The translations under genes were made by a program, and so were the position numbers. From Bacillota bacterium (GTDB lineage: Bacteria; Bacillota; Clostridia; Acetivibrionales; DTU013): 64,000 nucleotides of DNA. This document shows, piece by piece, positions 34,783 through 44,448 of the stretch (position 1 is its first letter; every line of letters starts with the position of its first letter). The stretch covers positions 69,612 through 133,611 of the forward strand of contig JAEYRB010000029.1 in the NCBI GenBank assembly GCA_023409735.1, in the 5' to 3' direction. A model generated the notes under the pieces. The model ran no database searches. It was not told where the DNA came from and saw only the letters and a program-made list of their open reading frames with translations.

Positions 34783-35688
34783 TTAAGCTTTCATATAACC
34801 TACAAGTCTATTCAGGAAGCCTTTTATTCCAATGTGCTGTATTTGTGCATCTTCCCCGCTTTGTATGATCTTTGATGCTATTTGCCTAATACTTCTGGCC
34901 GCCGTGCTCTTCGGATATCCTATTAAAAAAGGCTTCTGCTGCTTAACAGCTCTAACAACCAGCTCATCGTGCAACATATTTCCTGCAGTATCCAATTTAA
35001 CACCAAGGAATTTTTCAGCAACAAGGACCAGCTTATTCATTACGTCCTCAGCCTCATTTATATTATCGGCCTTATTAACAATGACTTTTATCTTCTTATC
35101 CCTATCCCTATTGGATACCATTTTTATTAGGGCATATGCATCAGTTATTGACGTGGGCTCCGGCGTTGTTACCAACAGCACATCGTCAGCCGCCATAATA
35201 AAACTCATTATATTCTCAGATAAGCCTGCTCCTGTATCAATAATAATTATGTCTGCAAGCCTGTCCAGCAGTTCCATATTCTCAACAAACTTGCTGATCT
35301 GGCTGATGTTCAGCTTTGTTAATTCTTCTACACCTGATCCTCCAGAGATGAACTTGATCTTTTGAGGACCGTCAGTTAGTACCTCCAATATGCTTCTGGA
35401 ATTTTTCATTACATCAACAAGCGAATATTTAGGGATAATACCAAATAAAACATCTATATTAGCCAATCCAAAATCAGCATCAATTATCACTACTCTAAGT
35501 CCTTGCTCGCTTAGTGCTATTGCAAGATTTATACTAATATTTGTCTTGCCCACTCCGCCTTTGCCGCTTGTCACGGTTATAACCCTAGCATTCCGCTTGG
35601 TTTGCATTATGGGTAACCGCGTTTGGTCTGCATCAAGGTTGTTTTTTAAATTGTCAATAACTATCCTTAATTTTTCAGCCTGATCCAT
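34783..35688 (-). CDS. flhG: MinD-like ATPase FlhG (YlxH)
   Basis: 301 residues. Deviant Walker A GKGGVGKT (44-51 region), DADFGLANIDVLFG and the DTGAGLS switch are typical of FlhG. It controls flagellar number and C-ring assembly and stimulates the FlhF GTPase. The C-terminus is basic with an amphipathic end (FLNRLVGYMKA) as in MinD-type membrane anchors. Follows flhF by 3 bp. Confidence 0.95.
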   Translation of the reverse strand: MDQAEKLRIVIDNLKNNLDADQTRLPIMQTKRNARVITVTSGKGGVGKTNISINLAIALSEQGLRVVIIDADFGLANIDVLFGIIPKYSLVDVMKNSRSILEVLTDGPQKIKFISGGSGVEELTKLNISQISKFVENMELLDRLADIIIIDTGAGLSENIMSFIMAADDVLLVTTPEPTSITDAYALIKMVSNRDRDKKIKVIVNKADNINEAEDVMNKLVLVAEKFLGVKLDTAGNMLHDELVVRAVKQQKPFLIGYPKSTAARSIRQIASKIIQSGEDAQIQHIGIKGFLNRLVGYMKA

Positions 35689-35691
35689 AAT

Positions 35692-36870
35692 TTACGCAAT
35701 ACTCCCCATCAGATTCCTGGCTATCTTGTCTATATTAGCTATTTCAATATCATCAGGAACGCTTTGGCCGTTTGTTACATACGAGATACTCTTCCCCGTA
35801 AGATACCTTACATTTAAAATGATACCCTGATTCTGAGCTTCGTCGACTTTAGTAAAAATTAACTTGTAATTAGTCAAAAAGCTATAGCTTTCGAGTATTT
35901 CCCTACAGTTTCTCAGACTCGTCGTCGTGCTTAAAACAAGATACATCTCATCAGCTTCTGAGGCGGTAACCATAGCCTTTAGCTCCTCAAACTGGGAATG
36001 GTTTTTATGGCTTCTTCCTGCTGTATCAATAAGTATCAGATCCTTATCCATATTCTGACGTACCGCTTCCCTAATATCTATTGCTGTATAAGCAACCGAA
36101 ACAGGTATTCCGAGTATCTCAGCATATGTTTTTAACTGCTCAACAGCAGCTATCCTATATGTATCTGCAGTAATCATGGCAATAGTCTTCTTTTGACTAA
36201 GCAGACAGTTAGCAGCAATCTTTGCCAGTGTCGTAGTTTTACCAACACCTGTAGGACCGACAAAAATCACAATTCTTGGCTTTCCCTGTACTCCGGGTAC
36301 AATAGCTTCAGGCTTACCTAAAATGCCCTTCACTGTGCCTGCAATCTGCGCTGCCATACTATTTACATCATTACCGCAGTTCACCTTTGAAACTGCTTTA
36401 TTAACTATTTCCCTCGCTATATCAGGTTCTACTTCATTCCTTACTAAGTTATTATAAAATGTGTCTGCTATCTTCCTCGATTCTTGCGAATCTATTTTAT
36501 TCACAGGCTTTGCCTGAACACTTGGATTTTGTGCCTGTTGCATATATTGTCGAAACATTTCTTCAATATTTGATATTTTATTCTCCAAATTTGTTATTTT
36601 TTCCTCTTTTTTATCACAACTAATTTCACTTTCTTCTACGGTCTTGCTTTCACTTTGTGACTTTCCTGATTGGGTATGATCAATATTTTGAGGTTTACTA
36701 TATTCATCAACCGCAGCAAGCACTTCAACCATTGGTTTTGAAAACAACCCCAATAAGCCCTTCTTTTTGACTTTACGGGTATTTAATATTAATGCATCAC
36801 TTCCAAGATCCATCTTAACCTTTAAAATAGCTTCCTGATTATCTTTTGCCATGTAGCGGCGAATTTTCAT
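35692..36870 (-). CDS. flhF: SRP-type GTPase FlhF
   Basis: 392 residues: an N-terminal basic region (MKIRRYMAKDNQEAILKVKMDLG), an N domain and a GTPase domain with VFVGPTGVGKTTTLAKIA, DTAGRSHK and TKVDEA. Selects the flagellar assembly site with FlhG. The start at 36870 is used because TGAGGG lies just ahead; the longer frame to 36894 adds residues absent from the family. Confidence 0.95.
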   Translation of the reverse strand: MKIRRYMAKDNQEAILKVKMDLGSDALILNTRKVKKKGLLGLFSKPMVEVLAAVDEYSKPQNIDHTQSGKSQSESKTVEESEISCDKKEEKITNLENKISNIEEMFRQYMQQAQNPSVQAKPVNKIDSQESRKIADTFYNNLVRNEVEPDIAREIVNKAVSKVNCGNDVNSMAAQIAGTVKGILGKPEAIVPGVQGKPRIVIFVGPTGVGKTTTLAKIAANCLLSQKKTIAMITADTYRIAAVEQLKTYAEILGIPVSVAYTAIDIREAVRQNMDKDLILIDTAGRSHKNHSQFEELKAMVTASEADEMYLVLSTTTSLRNCREILESYSFLTNYKLIFTKVDEAQNQGIILNVRYLTGKSISYVTNGQSVPDDIEIANIDKIARNLMGSIA

Positions 36871-36965
36871 AATACCCTCACTAATATAAAACAAATCTCA
36901 ACTACATATTTCGACTTCTAAACATTATTTTACCATATAAAATAACATTATACAATTCACATTAA

Positions 36966-38990
36966 TTAAGCACTTATAACTCCTATCGATTGAATCTCAA
37001 GCTCCGGGTCAAGCTCATTATATGAAAGAACAATTATACCGGGAGCAGCCTGTTCGGCCATTTTTTTAAAGTATAATCTTACCACCGGTGATGCTAATAC
37101 AATTGGTTGCTGCCCCAGCTTAATAAGCTTTTGTATTTGTTTTGAGAGATTTCCAAGTATGCTGTTTGTAATATTTGGATCTAGGCTTATATATGATCCG
37201 GCTTCTGACTTATGGAGTGAATCGAGTATCATTTGCTCGAGCTTGGGATCCAATGTAATAACACTGTTCTTTCCACCCATGAAAAATTTCTTTGAAATTG
37301 CTCTACCCATTGCCTGACGTACATATTCTGTCAGCATATCAGTATCATGAGTTATGGGTGAGTAATCTGCCAGCGTCTCTAATATAGTAACCATATCTCT
37401 TATTGAAACACCTTCCTTGATGAGGTTTGCCAGGACCTTCTGTACCTCGCCGATAGTCATAAGCTTTGGTATCAGTTCCTCTACAATTACAGGATAGCTT
37501 TGCTTTGTATTATCAATCAGCGTCTGAACTTCCTGTCTTCCTATAAGCTCATGGGCATGCTTTTTAATAATCTCCGTCAGGTGGGTAGCAATTATTGATG
37601 GAGAATCAACCACCGTATAGCCCAGCATTTCGGCTTTATCTCTTTGGCTTTCCGTTATCCATATAGCAGGCAGCCCAAATGCCGGTTCAGTGGTCTTTAT
37701 ACCATCGAGTTCCTCTTCTACAAGACCGGGATTCATTGCCATATAGTTTTCCAGCATGAGCTCTCCACTGGCAACCTCTACACCTTTAATTTTTATTTGA
37801 TACTGATTGGGAGCTAATTGAATGTTATCCCTAAGTCTGATAATAGGGACGATCATTCCAAGCTCAAGTGCCAGCTGACGTCTTATCATGACGACTCTGT
37901 CAAGAAGGTCTCCTCCCTGGTTTATATCCGCCAGAGGAATTATTCCATATCCGAATTCAAGTTCTATGGGATCGACCTGCAGTAGTGAAACAACATTTTC
38001 GGGCTTTCTTATTTCCTCTACTTCCTTTTCCTCAACATCAACCTCTTCTTGCTTCTCCACAGCCTTCTGCTGCTTGAGCATGTTGTATGCCAGGAATCCA
38101 AGTACTACTGAAAGTAAGAGAAAAGGAATTGTGGGTAAAACAAATGCGAGCAGGAAGCTTAGCCCTGATGCAATAATAAGCACCTTGGGATTGCTGAATA
38201 TCTGCGACATAAAATCACTGCTCAGATCGGAATCAGAAGCCGCTCTTGTAACAATAAAGCTGGTTGCAGTTGATATCATTAGGGCAGGGATCTGGCTAAC
38301 CAGTCCATCACCTATGGTAAGTATTGCATATGTCTCAAGAGCTTCTTGAAATGACTCGCCTCTTGAAACCATACCCATGATAAGACCGCCTACAATATTG
38401 AGTACGGTAACGATAATTCCTGCAATAGCATCGTTTTTAACGAATTTACTTGCGCCGTCCATAGCGCCATAGAAATCGGCCTCTCTTTGAACCTTTCTTC
38501 TTCTTTCCTTTGCCTCAGTGTCATTAATAAGCCCTGAATTTAAATCAGCATCTATTGCCATTTGCTTACCTGGCATAGCATCAAGAGTAAATCTTGCGGC
38601 AACCTCAGCTACTCTCTCTGAACCTCGCGTTATGACCAGAAAGTTGACAATTACTATAAGTGCAAATATAATGAAGCCTACAATAAGATCATTACCACCT
38701 ACAAATCGTCCAAAGCCTTCTATGACCTTACCTGCCTCGCCTTTACCAATGATAAGCCTTGTAGTCAAAAGATTAAGCGACAGCCTGTACATTGTAGTTA
38801 TTACAAGCAAAGAAGGAAATATGGATAGCTGTAGCGGCTCCTTCAGGTATACAGTATTAAGAAGTATGATGACTGTAAATATGATATTTATTGCCAGCAT
38901 TACATCCACTACTGCTCCAGGGAGCGGTAAAATGAAAGCTAAAACTATCGCAACTATTATCAATGGCACTGAATAATCCCTAAACTTCAA
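36966..38990 (-). CDS. flhA: Flagellar export gate protein FlhA
   Basis: 674 residues: eight membrane helices in the first 315 residues and a large cytoplasmic domain (about 325-674). The FHIPEP-type loop appears as TLDAMPGKQMAIDADLNSGLI. FlhA forms the nonameric ring that docks export substrates and uses the proton-motive force. Start codon is TTG, with AAAGGA somewhat far upstream. Confidence 0.97.
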   Translation of the reverse strand: MKFRDYSVPLIIVAIVLAFILPLPGAVVDVMLAINIIFTVIILLNTVYLKEPLQLSIFPSLLVITTMYRLSLNLLTTRLIIGKGEAGKVIEGFGRFVGGNDLIVGFIIFALIVIVNFLVITRGSERVAEVAARFTLDAMPGKQMAIDADLNSGLINDTEAKERRRKVQREADFYGAMDGASKFVKNDAIAGIIVTVLNIVGGLIMGMVSRGESFQEALETYAILTIGDGLVSQIPALMISTATSFIVTRAASDSDLSSDFMSQIFSNPKVLIIASGLSFLLAFVLPTIPFLLLSVVLGFLAYNMLKQQKAVEKQEEVDVEEKEVEEIRKPENVVSLLQVDPIELEFGYGIIPLADINQGGDLLDRVVMIRRQLALELGMIVPIIRLRDNIQLAPNQYQIKIKGVEVASGELMLENYMAMNPGLVEEELDGIKTTEPAFGLPAIWITESQRDKAEMLGYTVVDSPSIIATHLTEIIKKHAHELIGRQEVQTLIDNTKQSYPVIVEELIPKLMTIGEVQKVLANLIKEGVSIRDMVTILETLADYSPITHDTDMLTEYVRQAMGRAISKKFFMGGKNSVITLDPKLEQMILDSLHKSEAGSYISLDPNITNSILGNLSKQIQKLIKLGQQPIVLASPVVRLYFKKMAEQAAPGIIVLSYNELDPELEIQSIGVISA

Positions 38991-39011
38991 ACTGTTTCAA
39001 CCATCCTTTCA

Positions 39012-40115
39012 TTACTGCACGGTGTTTTTACCCTTTAGGTTATAGACAAATGCAAGCACCTCTGCAACAGCCTGATATAGCTCAGGCGGTATTGCATTTC
39101 CGATTTCTACTGTATCGTAGATGGTTCTTGCAAGCGGCTTATTTTCAACTATTTCAACTTCATTTTCCTTTGCAATTTCCTTTATCCTCATTGCTATGTA
39201 GTCCTGCCCCTTAGCAATAAGCACCGGAGCCTGTGATATCTTTAAGTCATATTTCAATGCACATGCAAAATGTGTTGGATTCGTGATTATAACATCAGCT
39301 TTAGGAACCTCCTGCATCATTCTGCGCATCGATAACTGTCTCTGCTTCTGCTTTATTTTTTGTTTTATTTCCGGATTACCTTCTGTCTGCTTATACTCTT
39401 CCTTGATCTCTTCCTTGGTCATTTTCATGCTTTTCTCGTAATCCCACCACTGATAAAGGTAATCAAAAACTCCGATTATCAAAAGTACCACGCATATCCT
39501 GATTGCCATATCCAGAGTCGATTTGCACAGAAATACTCCTATTGATAATATTTCAGTATCCATAAGACTCATAATAGCCTGTGTTTGTCCATTTATATAG
39601 CTGTATGCCACATATCCTACCACAGTTATTTTGATTATTGCCTTCAGCAGTTCTACAACGCTTCTTGAGGAGAACACTCGCTTGATGCCGCTTAAAGGGC
39701 TTATTCTGCTGAAATTTGGTTTCAGTGGCTCTAAAGTAAATAGAAACCCAACTTGCGCATACCCTAATACATACACAGTCAGTATAGCAACCAAAAACAA
39801 TGGCCCTGCAACAGTTAAAAACACAATTACGCCATCAGTAAAGGCTTTTTTTACTATATCCGGCATATACAAGTTATCAATCACTGTATACTCCGTAACA
39901 GATTTTACCAAAAATCCCGAAAGCTGTGTATATATATTGCCTCCCAGGACACGCAGAGCAATAAAAATAAACAACAGAAGTATTGACGAGGTAATTTCTC
40001 TACTTTGGAACACCTGTCCCTTTTTTCTCGCATCTCGTCGTTTTTTTGGCGTAGCCTTCTCAGTTTTATCTCCGGCACCTCCCGCAAACAACTGGAGGTT
40101 GATCTTATAAATCAT
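39012..40115 (-). CDS. flhB: Flagellar export switch protein FlhB
   Basis: 367 residues: Lys/Arg-rich N-terminus, four membrane helices and a cytoplasmic domain with the autocleavage site NPTH (ITNPTHFACAL, about 268-271). Cleavage changes substrate preference from hook to filament, together with FliK. The ATG at 40115 overlaps the fliR stop (TGATG), giving translational coupling. Confidence 0.96.
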   Translation of the reverse strand: MIYKINLQLFAGGAGDKTEKATPKKRRDARKKGQVFQSREITSSILLLFIFIALRVLGGNIYTQLSGFLVKSVTEYTVIDNLYMPDIVKKAFTDGVIVFLTVAGPLFLVAILTVYVLGYAQVGFLFTLEPLKPNFSRISPLSGIKRVFSSRSVVELLKAIIKITVVGYVAYSYINGQTQAIMSLMDTEILSIGVFLCKSTLDMAIRICVVLLIIGVFDYLYQWWDYEKSMKMTKEEIKEEYKQTEGNPEIKQKIKQKQRQLSMRRMMQEVPKADVIITNPTHFACALKYDLKISQAPVLIAKGQDYIAMRIKEIAKENEVEIVENKPLARTIYDTVEIGNAIPPELYQAVAEVLAFVYNLKGKNTVQ

Positions 40116-40900
40116 CAAGGCCTGAGTTCCCCTATATAATCAAGAATATTACCCTGCATAGTACCAAATAAAGCTTCCATTACGTTCATAAATATCGGAA
40201 TGGTAAAAAGTAATACTACCAGACCAACTACAATTTTTAGCGGCATACCTACAACGAAAATGTTAAGCTGCGGTACCATCCTGGAAATCGTACCTAATGC
40301 GATCTCACACATAAATGTGGCAGCTATTACCGGTGCCGCTATTTTAAAGCCTGTAGAGAATATTGCTGAAAATATCCTCATAAGACCATCAGCCAGGCTT
40401 GCATCAAAAACCACCGTTCCTATAGGAAGGGTGGCAAAGCTGTCAAACAGCGCCCTTATCAGCATGTGATGACCATTTATTGCTAGAAACAACAGCATAC
40501 TAATTATAAAGTAAATATTAGATGTTACAGGAACCTGTATATTATTCACAGGGTCCAGAACGCTGACCATTCCAAACCCGATCTGCATATCAATTATCTC
40601 TCCGGCTATATATATAGCATTGTATGAAATATATGCAATAAACCCAATGGACAGGCCGACAAGAAATTCTTTAATGATTAAAAGAGCATACACCAATATA
40701 GTTCCCTCATTATGAGCTGTCTCAACAACTGTTGTATTGACTAATATCAAAGCTGCAAAAAAGGAAAAACCAGCCTTAAAGTACCTTGGTATATTGTTCC
40801 TTCCGAATATTGGCGCGATAACAAAAAGCCCGGTCATACGAACCAATATCAATAAGAATACATCAAATCCATTAATAAGTATTCCTGTCGTTTTAGGCAC
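40115..40900 (-). CDS. fliR: Flagellar export protein FliR
   Basis: 261 residues with about six membrane helices (FDVFLLILVRMTGLFVIAPIFGRNNIPRYFKAG start, ISRMVPQLNIFVVGMPLKI near the end). Part of the FliPQR export channel. Start is GTG; the GGGGG nearby is too close to it, and AAGG 9 nt ahead may serve. Overlaps flhB. Confidence 0.95.
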   Translation of the reverse strand: MPKTTGILINGFDVFLLILVRMTGLFVIAPIFGRNNIPRYFKAGFSFFAALILVNTTVVETAHNEGTILVYALLIIKEFLVGLSIGFIAYISYNAIYIAGEIIDMQIGFGMVSVLDPVNNIQVPVTSNIYFIISMLLFLAINGHHMLIRALFDSFATLPIGTVVFDASLADGLMRIFSAIFSTGFKIAAPVIAATFMCEIALGTISRMVPQLNIFVVGMPLKIVVGLVVLLFTIPIFMNVMEALFGTMQGNILDYIGELRP

Positions 40901-40970
40901 CCCCTAGCGCCTTTTTATCATCCTTACGGATGTATGGCATGCTTTCGCTCGTATTATATCAACTTCCTTT

Positions 40971-41240
40971 TTATCTGATTAACTGCACTATACTTTCGTA
41001 TAACTCAGTTGTGTATTCCACAAGTGTATTCAGCATCCATGAACCAAAAACTGCTATTGCTACAATAACAGATAGTATTTTAGGAATAAAAGATAGCGTC
41101 TGCTCCTGTATTTGGGTGGTAGCCTGAAATATACTCACAATAAGTCCTACTACAAGACTTAGTCCCAAGAGCGGAGCTGAAACATATAATGTTATCTTCA
41201 ATGCATTCTGTGCTATATCAATTACCGTGCCCTGATCCAT
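40971..41240 (-). CDS. fliQ: Flagellar export protein FliQ
   Basis: 89 residues, two membrane helices, with the family pattern LGLSLVVGLIVSIFQATTQIQEQTLSFIPKI. Component of the FliPQR core channel. Confidence 0.97.
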   Translation of the reverse strand: MDQGTVIDIAQNALKITLYVSAPLLGLSLVVGLIVSIFQATTQIQEQTLSFIPKILSVIVAIAVFGSWMLNTLVEYTTELYESIVQLIR

Positions 41241-41306
41241 CAGCTATCTCCTTTCCGGTCAACATGAAAACGTGATTTCTATTTGAAATTCTATTAATAA
41301 GCAGAG

Positions 41307-42089
41307 CTATGTGATAAATGTCGTTATCAAAGTCTTAGTTACCAGGTTCCAACCATCGACTAATATGAACAGTAATATCTTGAAAGGCAGTGATATCATG
41401 GATGGTGGAAGCATCATCATACCCATAGACATAAGTGTACTTGATACCACCATGTCAATAATTAAAAACGGAATATATATAATAAATCCTATTTTGAAAG
41501 CTATTGTTAGTTCATTAATTATAAATGCAGGTATTACTACCGTTAAGGGCAGGTCCATTGGTTTTACAGGTGCTTTGATCTTAGCGAGCGAAGCAAAGAA
41601 GGTGAGCTCTTTTTCATTACCTCCGAACTGTTTAAGCATAAACTCCTTAATAATATCCGAGGACTTATCAAGGGCCTGTTCCTGTGTTATCTCATTTTTA
41701 TTAAAGGGCTGGTAGGCTTGTTCATTTATATCACCAATTATGGGAGACATAACAAAAAGAGACAAAAACAGCGCAAGCCCGATTAATACTTGATTGGGCG
41801 GCATCTGCTGTGTCCCCAGCGCATTTCTAACAAAGGAAAGGACAATAATAATCCTTGTAAAGGAGGTCATCATTATAATAATAGATGGCGCTAAGGAAAG
41901 TACTGTCAGTATCAGGAGTATCTGTATACTTGTTGATACATCCTGAGGATTGTTAGCAGGCTCTACGTTAAAACCGAATTTAAAAGGAAATGTCGGTTCT
42001 GCAAAAACATTGCTGCTAAAAAAAGCAGCTATGAACAGCACAATAACGGCCTGTAGTACTCTCTTTCTATTTATCATCTGTAATGTCAT
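41307..42089 (-). CDS. fliP: Flagellar export protein FliP
   Basis: 260 residues: cleavable N-terminal signal (to about 31), four membrane helices and the signature MTSFTRIIIVLSFVRNALGTQQMPPNQVLIGLALFL. Forms the pentameric part of the export channel. Confidence 0.97.
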   Translation of the reverse strand: MTLQMINRKRVLQAVIVLFIAAFFSSNVFAEPTFPFKFGFNVEPANNPQDVSTSIQILLILTVLSLAPSIIIMMTSFTRIIIVLSFVRNALGTQQMPPNQVLIGLALFLSLFVMSPIIGDINEQAYQPFNKNEITQEQALDKSSDIIKEFMLKQFGGNEKELTFFASLAKIKAPVKPMDLPLTVVIPAFIINELTIAFKIGFIIYIPFLIIDMVVSSTLMSMGMMMLPPSMISLPFKILLFILVDGWNLVTKTLITTFIT

Positions 42090-42105
42090 CCCCGTCTTCT
42101 TTTAA

Positions 42106-42594
42106 CTATTTCTGCGTCCTTTGCGACATTTTTCTAATTTTTTCAAGGTTACGCCTGAACATCTTTCCTTCCGGTGCAGGCTGCATTACTTCAAAGATAC
42201 CTTTTTGATCTTTTTCCTCCTTGACCTTTGCAGAGCTATTTACCTTTCTTGTTTTTAGCGTACTTGAGTATTTGTCCAGTAATGCTTTAAAATCAAACGT
42301 TTGTACTGCCTGCGGAGGATCTTGTTCATTTTCCTGCAGTGAACTGTCTATATCTACCGTTGTCAGCAACTCAACACCTTTTGGCGTTGAAGCAATGAGT
42401 AGAAATTGGTTACCTGCTTTTACCAGATGCAGATATCTGTCTTTCCCAAGGAACACCGTCTCAGTAACGTTGATATGCTTACCGGTGAAAGCCTTATTTT
42501 GCTTCTTTGCAACGAATTTTGTAGTCAAATATGTAACGTATAAAAAGCCACACAAGATAAGAATGACTTTTAAATAATCGAAAAAGCTTTCCAT
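42106..42594 (-). CDS. fliO: Flagellar protein FliO
   Basis: 162 residues: one N-terminal membrane helix (about 8-27) and a small cytoplasmic domain (ITVTETVFLGKDRYLHLVKAGNQFLLIASTPKG-type). FliO helps FliP complex formation. Bacillus FliO/FliZ is longer and has a signal peptide; this is the short form. 17 bp ahead of fliP. Confidence 0.9.
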   Translation of the reverse strand: MESFFDYLKVILILCGFLYVTYLTTKFVAKKQNKAFTGKHINVTETVFLGKDRYLHLVKAGNQFLLIASTPKGVELLTTVDIDSSLQENEQDPPQAVQTFDFKALLDKYSSTLKTRKVNSSAKVKEEKDQKGIFEVMQPAPEGKMFRRNLEKIRKMSQRTQK

Positions 42595-42658
42595 TATTAC
42601 CCTCCGTTCTGGTATGAACGGCAGTTATCCCATTATGCTCGGAACACAGCCACCTCTT

Positions 42659-43021
42659 TTAGGCCAAAACCTTTTTTACAGCTTCAATTACTCTCTCTGC
42701 CTGAAATGGCTTAACAATAAAATCCCTAGCCCCAGCTTGTATAGACTCGATAACCATTGCTTGCTGCCCCATAGCAGAGCACATAATGATCTGTGAGTTT
42801 GGATTGATCTTTCTAATCTCCATGACAGCCTGTATTCCGTTTACTTCGGGCATTGTAATATCCATTATTACTAAATCAGGAACAAGCTCCTTATATTTTT
42901 CTATTGCTCGAGCTCCATTTTCTGCTTCTCCAACTACTTCGTATCCATTCTTTGTTAGAATATCCTTAATCATCATCCTCATAAATGCAGCATCGTCAAC
43001 TATCAAAATCCTCTTTCCCAT
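42659..43021 (-). CDS. cheY: Chemotaxis response regulator CheY
   Basis: 120 residues, single receiver domain: Asp9/Asp10, phosphorylation site Asp54 (IMDITMPE), Ser82 and Lys104 (VKPF). Relays the CheA signal to FliM/FliY. Its place between fliY and fliO is the Bacillus arrangement. Confidence 0.97.
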   Translation of the reverse strand: MGKRILIVDDAAFMRMMIKDILTKNGYEVVGEAENGARAIEKYKELVPDLVIMDITMPEVNGIQAVMEIRKINPNSQIIMCSAMGQQAMVIESIQAGARDFIVKPFQAERVIEAVKKVLA

Positions 43022-43161
43022 AACTCTCTCCCCTTTAGTGTGAATAAATAGCTGTCTTTCCTAATGTTAACATTTCATAGTGTCATTATCAAGATACAAT
43101 ATTACATTATTTTTTAACGAACAACATATTTAGCGCATTTGTATTATTTTTTGCATAAGTT

Positions 43162-43240
43162 GAAAATGTTTCGGTTGTAGAAACATTTTCTTTCCTTTAC
43201 TGTGTTTCAACGAGGCAATTTTATATCAGGCCTCGTTATA
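43162..43240. repeat. Palindrome-bordered intergenic element E2
   Basis: Lies in the 214-bp gap between fliY and cheY. It has a perfect 11-bp hairpin (43162-43172 / 43180-43190), then the 31-nt block 43186-43216 shared with E1 (28 of 31), then an 8-bp inverted repeat AACGAGGC (43209-43216) / GCCTCGTT (43230-43237) that covers the fliY stop codon. The right border CCTCGTTATA is identical to E1. The interior is 13 nt versus 110 nt in E1. The rest of the gap (43022-43161) has no recognisable signal. There is no T tract on the minus strand, so it is not a plain terminator. Confidence 0.65.
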
Positions 43241-44447
43241 AACGCTTGCTTGGGTGAATGATGTCGGTTATCCTTACACCAAAGCTTTCATCAATTACCA
43301 CAACTTCCCCTTTAGCAATTGGCTTTCCATTTACAAGAATATCGACCGGATCTCCCGCAAGCTTATCAAGTTCAATAATGGATCCAGGGCTGAATTCCAA
43401 TATCTCCTTTATCATTTTCTGTGTTCTTCCCAACTCTACTGTTACTTGAAGAGGAACATCCATGATCAATCCAATATTATTGCGTTCAAGAGTAATTCTG
43501 TTGTCATCGAAGTTCTGGAAGTGAGCAGGCTGAACACTTACAGGCTCCTTTACCTGTCTGGGAGCATTATATATATTGGAATCAGCAGCTTCATTCCCGT
43601 AATTCTTGTTATACCCACCACTAACATTCTGTACTGTTTGTGACTGATGAGCTATCTGCTGCTGGTATGGGACCTGCTGCTTAGGTGGCATGTCAGGCCT
43701 TTGATAATTCTGCTCCATTGTCTCGTTCCCATCTATAATATTATCAAGAACATCTATTTTACCGCTCTCTGTTTCCATATTCATCAAATTGGAAACCAAG
43801 GCTTTTGCAAATGATATAGGCAGTATCTGCATAATCTTGCTATCGATGATATTTCCTACAACCATTTTAAATTCGACTTTGACAATCTTTTCAGTAGGGT
43901 CAAAATGTACTGCATTGTTTACGTTACTTTCATCAAACGTAAATGCCTTTGGCGGAGATATATCTATCCTCTTATCAAACATGGATGACATTGATGTAGA
44001 TGATGAGCCTACCATCTGATTCATAGCTTCGCTTATAGCACTAAGGTGAAGCTCAGAAATATCCCCCGACACATTTGATCCATTTCCACCCATCATTATA
44101 TCTGTGATAATTTTAACGTCCTCCTCGCTGATTATCAGGAGGTTCGTTCCAATTAATCCATTAGTATACTCAACCTTTACACCTACATAAGCATCAGGAT
44201 ACTCCCGTATAAGATTTTCCCACCTGCCTACAGTTACTTTGGGCGTCGTAATTGTGACCTTCTGCCCAAGTAATGTAAACAGCGTTGTAGCAGATGTACC
44301 CATACTGATATTTCCTATTTCTCCAAGAGCATCTATTTCTTGAGAAGTAAGATCATTGTCACTAGATTCAACATCATTAGATGTACTGCTTAAAGGAGTT
44401 CCATTTAATAAAGCATCTATTTCAGCCTGTGATAACATATCTCCCAT
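43236..44447 (-). CDS. fliY: Motor switch/CheY-P phosphatase FliY
   Basis: 403 residues. Short N-terminal CheY-binding peptide (MLSQAEIDALLNG), a CheC-like phosphatase domain (about 30-220) with EIGN (EIGNISMGT) and a second motif ISEAMNQMVGS, a Gln/Pro/Asn-rich linker (about 245-310), and a C-terminal FliN domain (about 320-400). Part of the C-ring and a CheY-P phosphatase. Start at 44447 has GGAGG 9 nt ahead, inside the end of fliM. Confidence 0.96.
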   Translation of the reverse strand: MGDMLSQAEIDALLNGTPLSSTSNDVESSDNDLTSQEIDALGEIGNISMGTSATTLFTLLGQKVTITTPKVTVGRWENLIREYPDAYVGVKVEYTNGLIGTNLLIISEEDVKIITDIMMGGNGSNVSGDISELHLSAISEAMNQMVGSSSTSMSSMFDKRIDISPPKAFTFDESNVNNAVHFDPTEKIVKVEFKMVVGNIIDSKIMQILPISFAKALVSNLMNMETESGKIDVLDNIIDGNETMEQNYQRPDMPPKQQVPYQQQIAHQSQTVQNVSGGYNKNYGNEAADSNIYNAPRQVKEPVSVQPAHFQNFDDNRITLERNNIGLIMDVPLQVTVELGRTQKMIKEILEFSPGSIIELDKLAGDPVDILVNGKPIAKGEVVVIDESFGVRITDIIHPSKRL

Positions 44448-44448
44448 G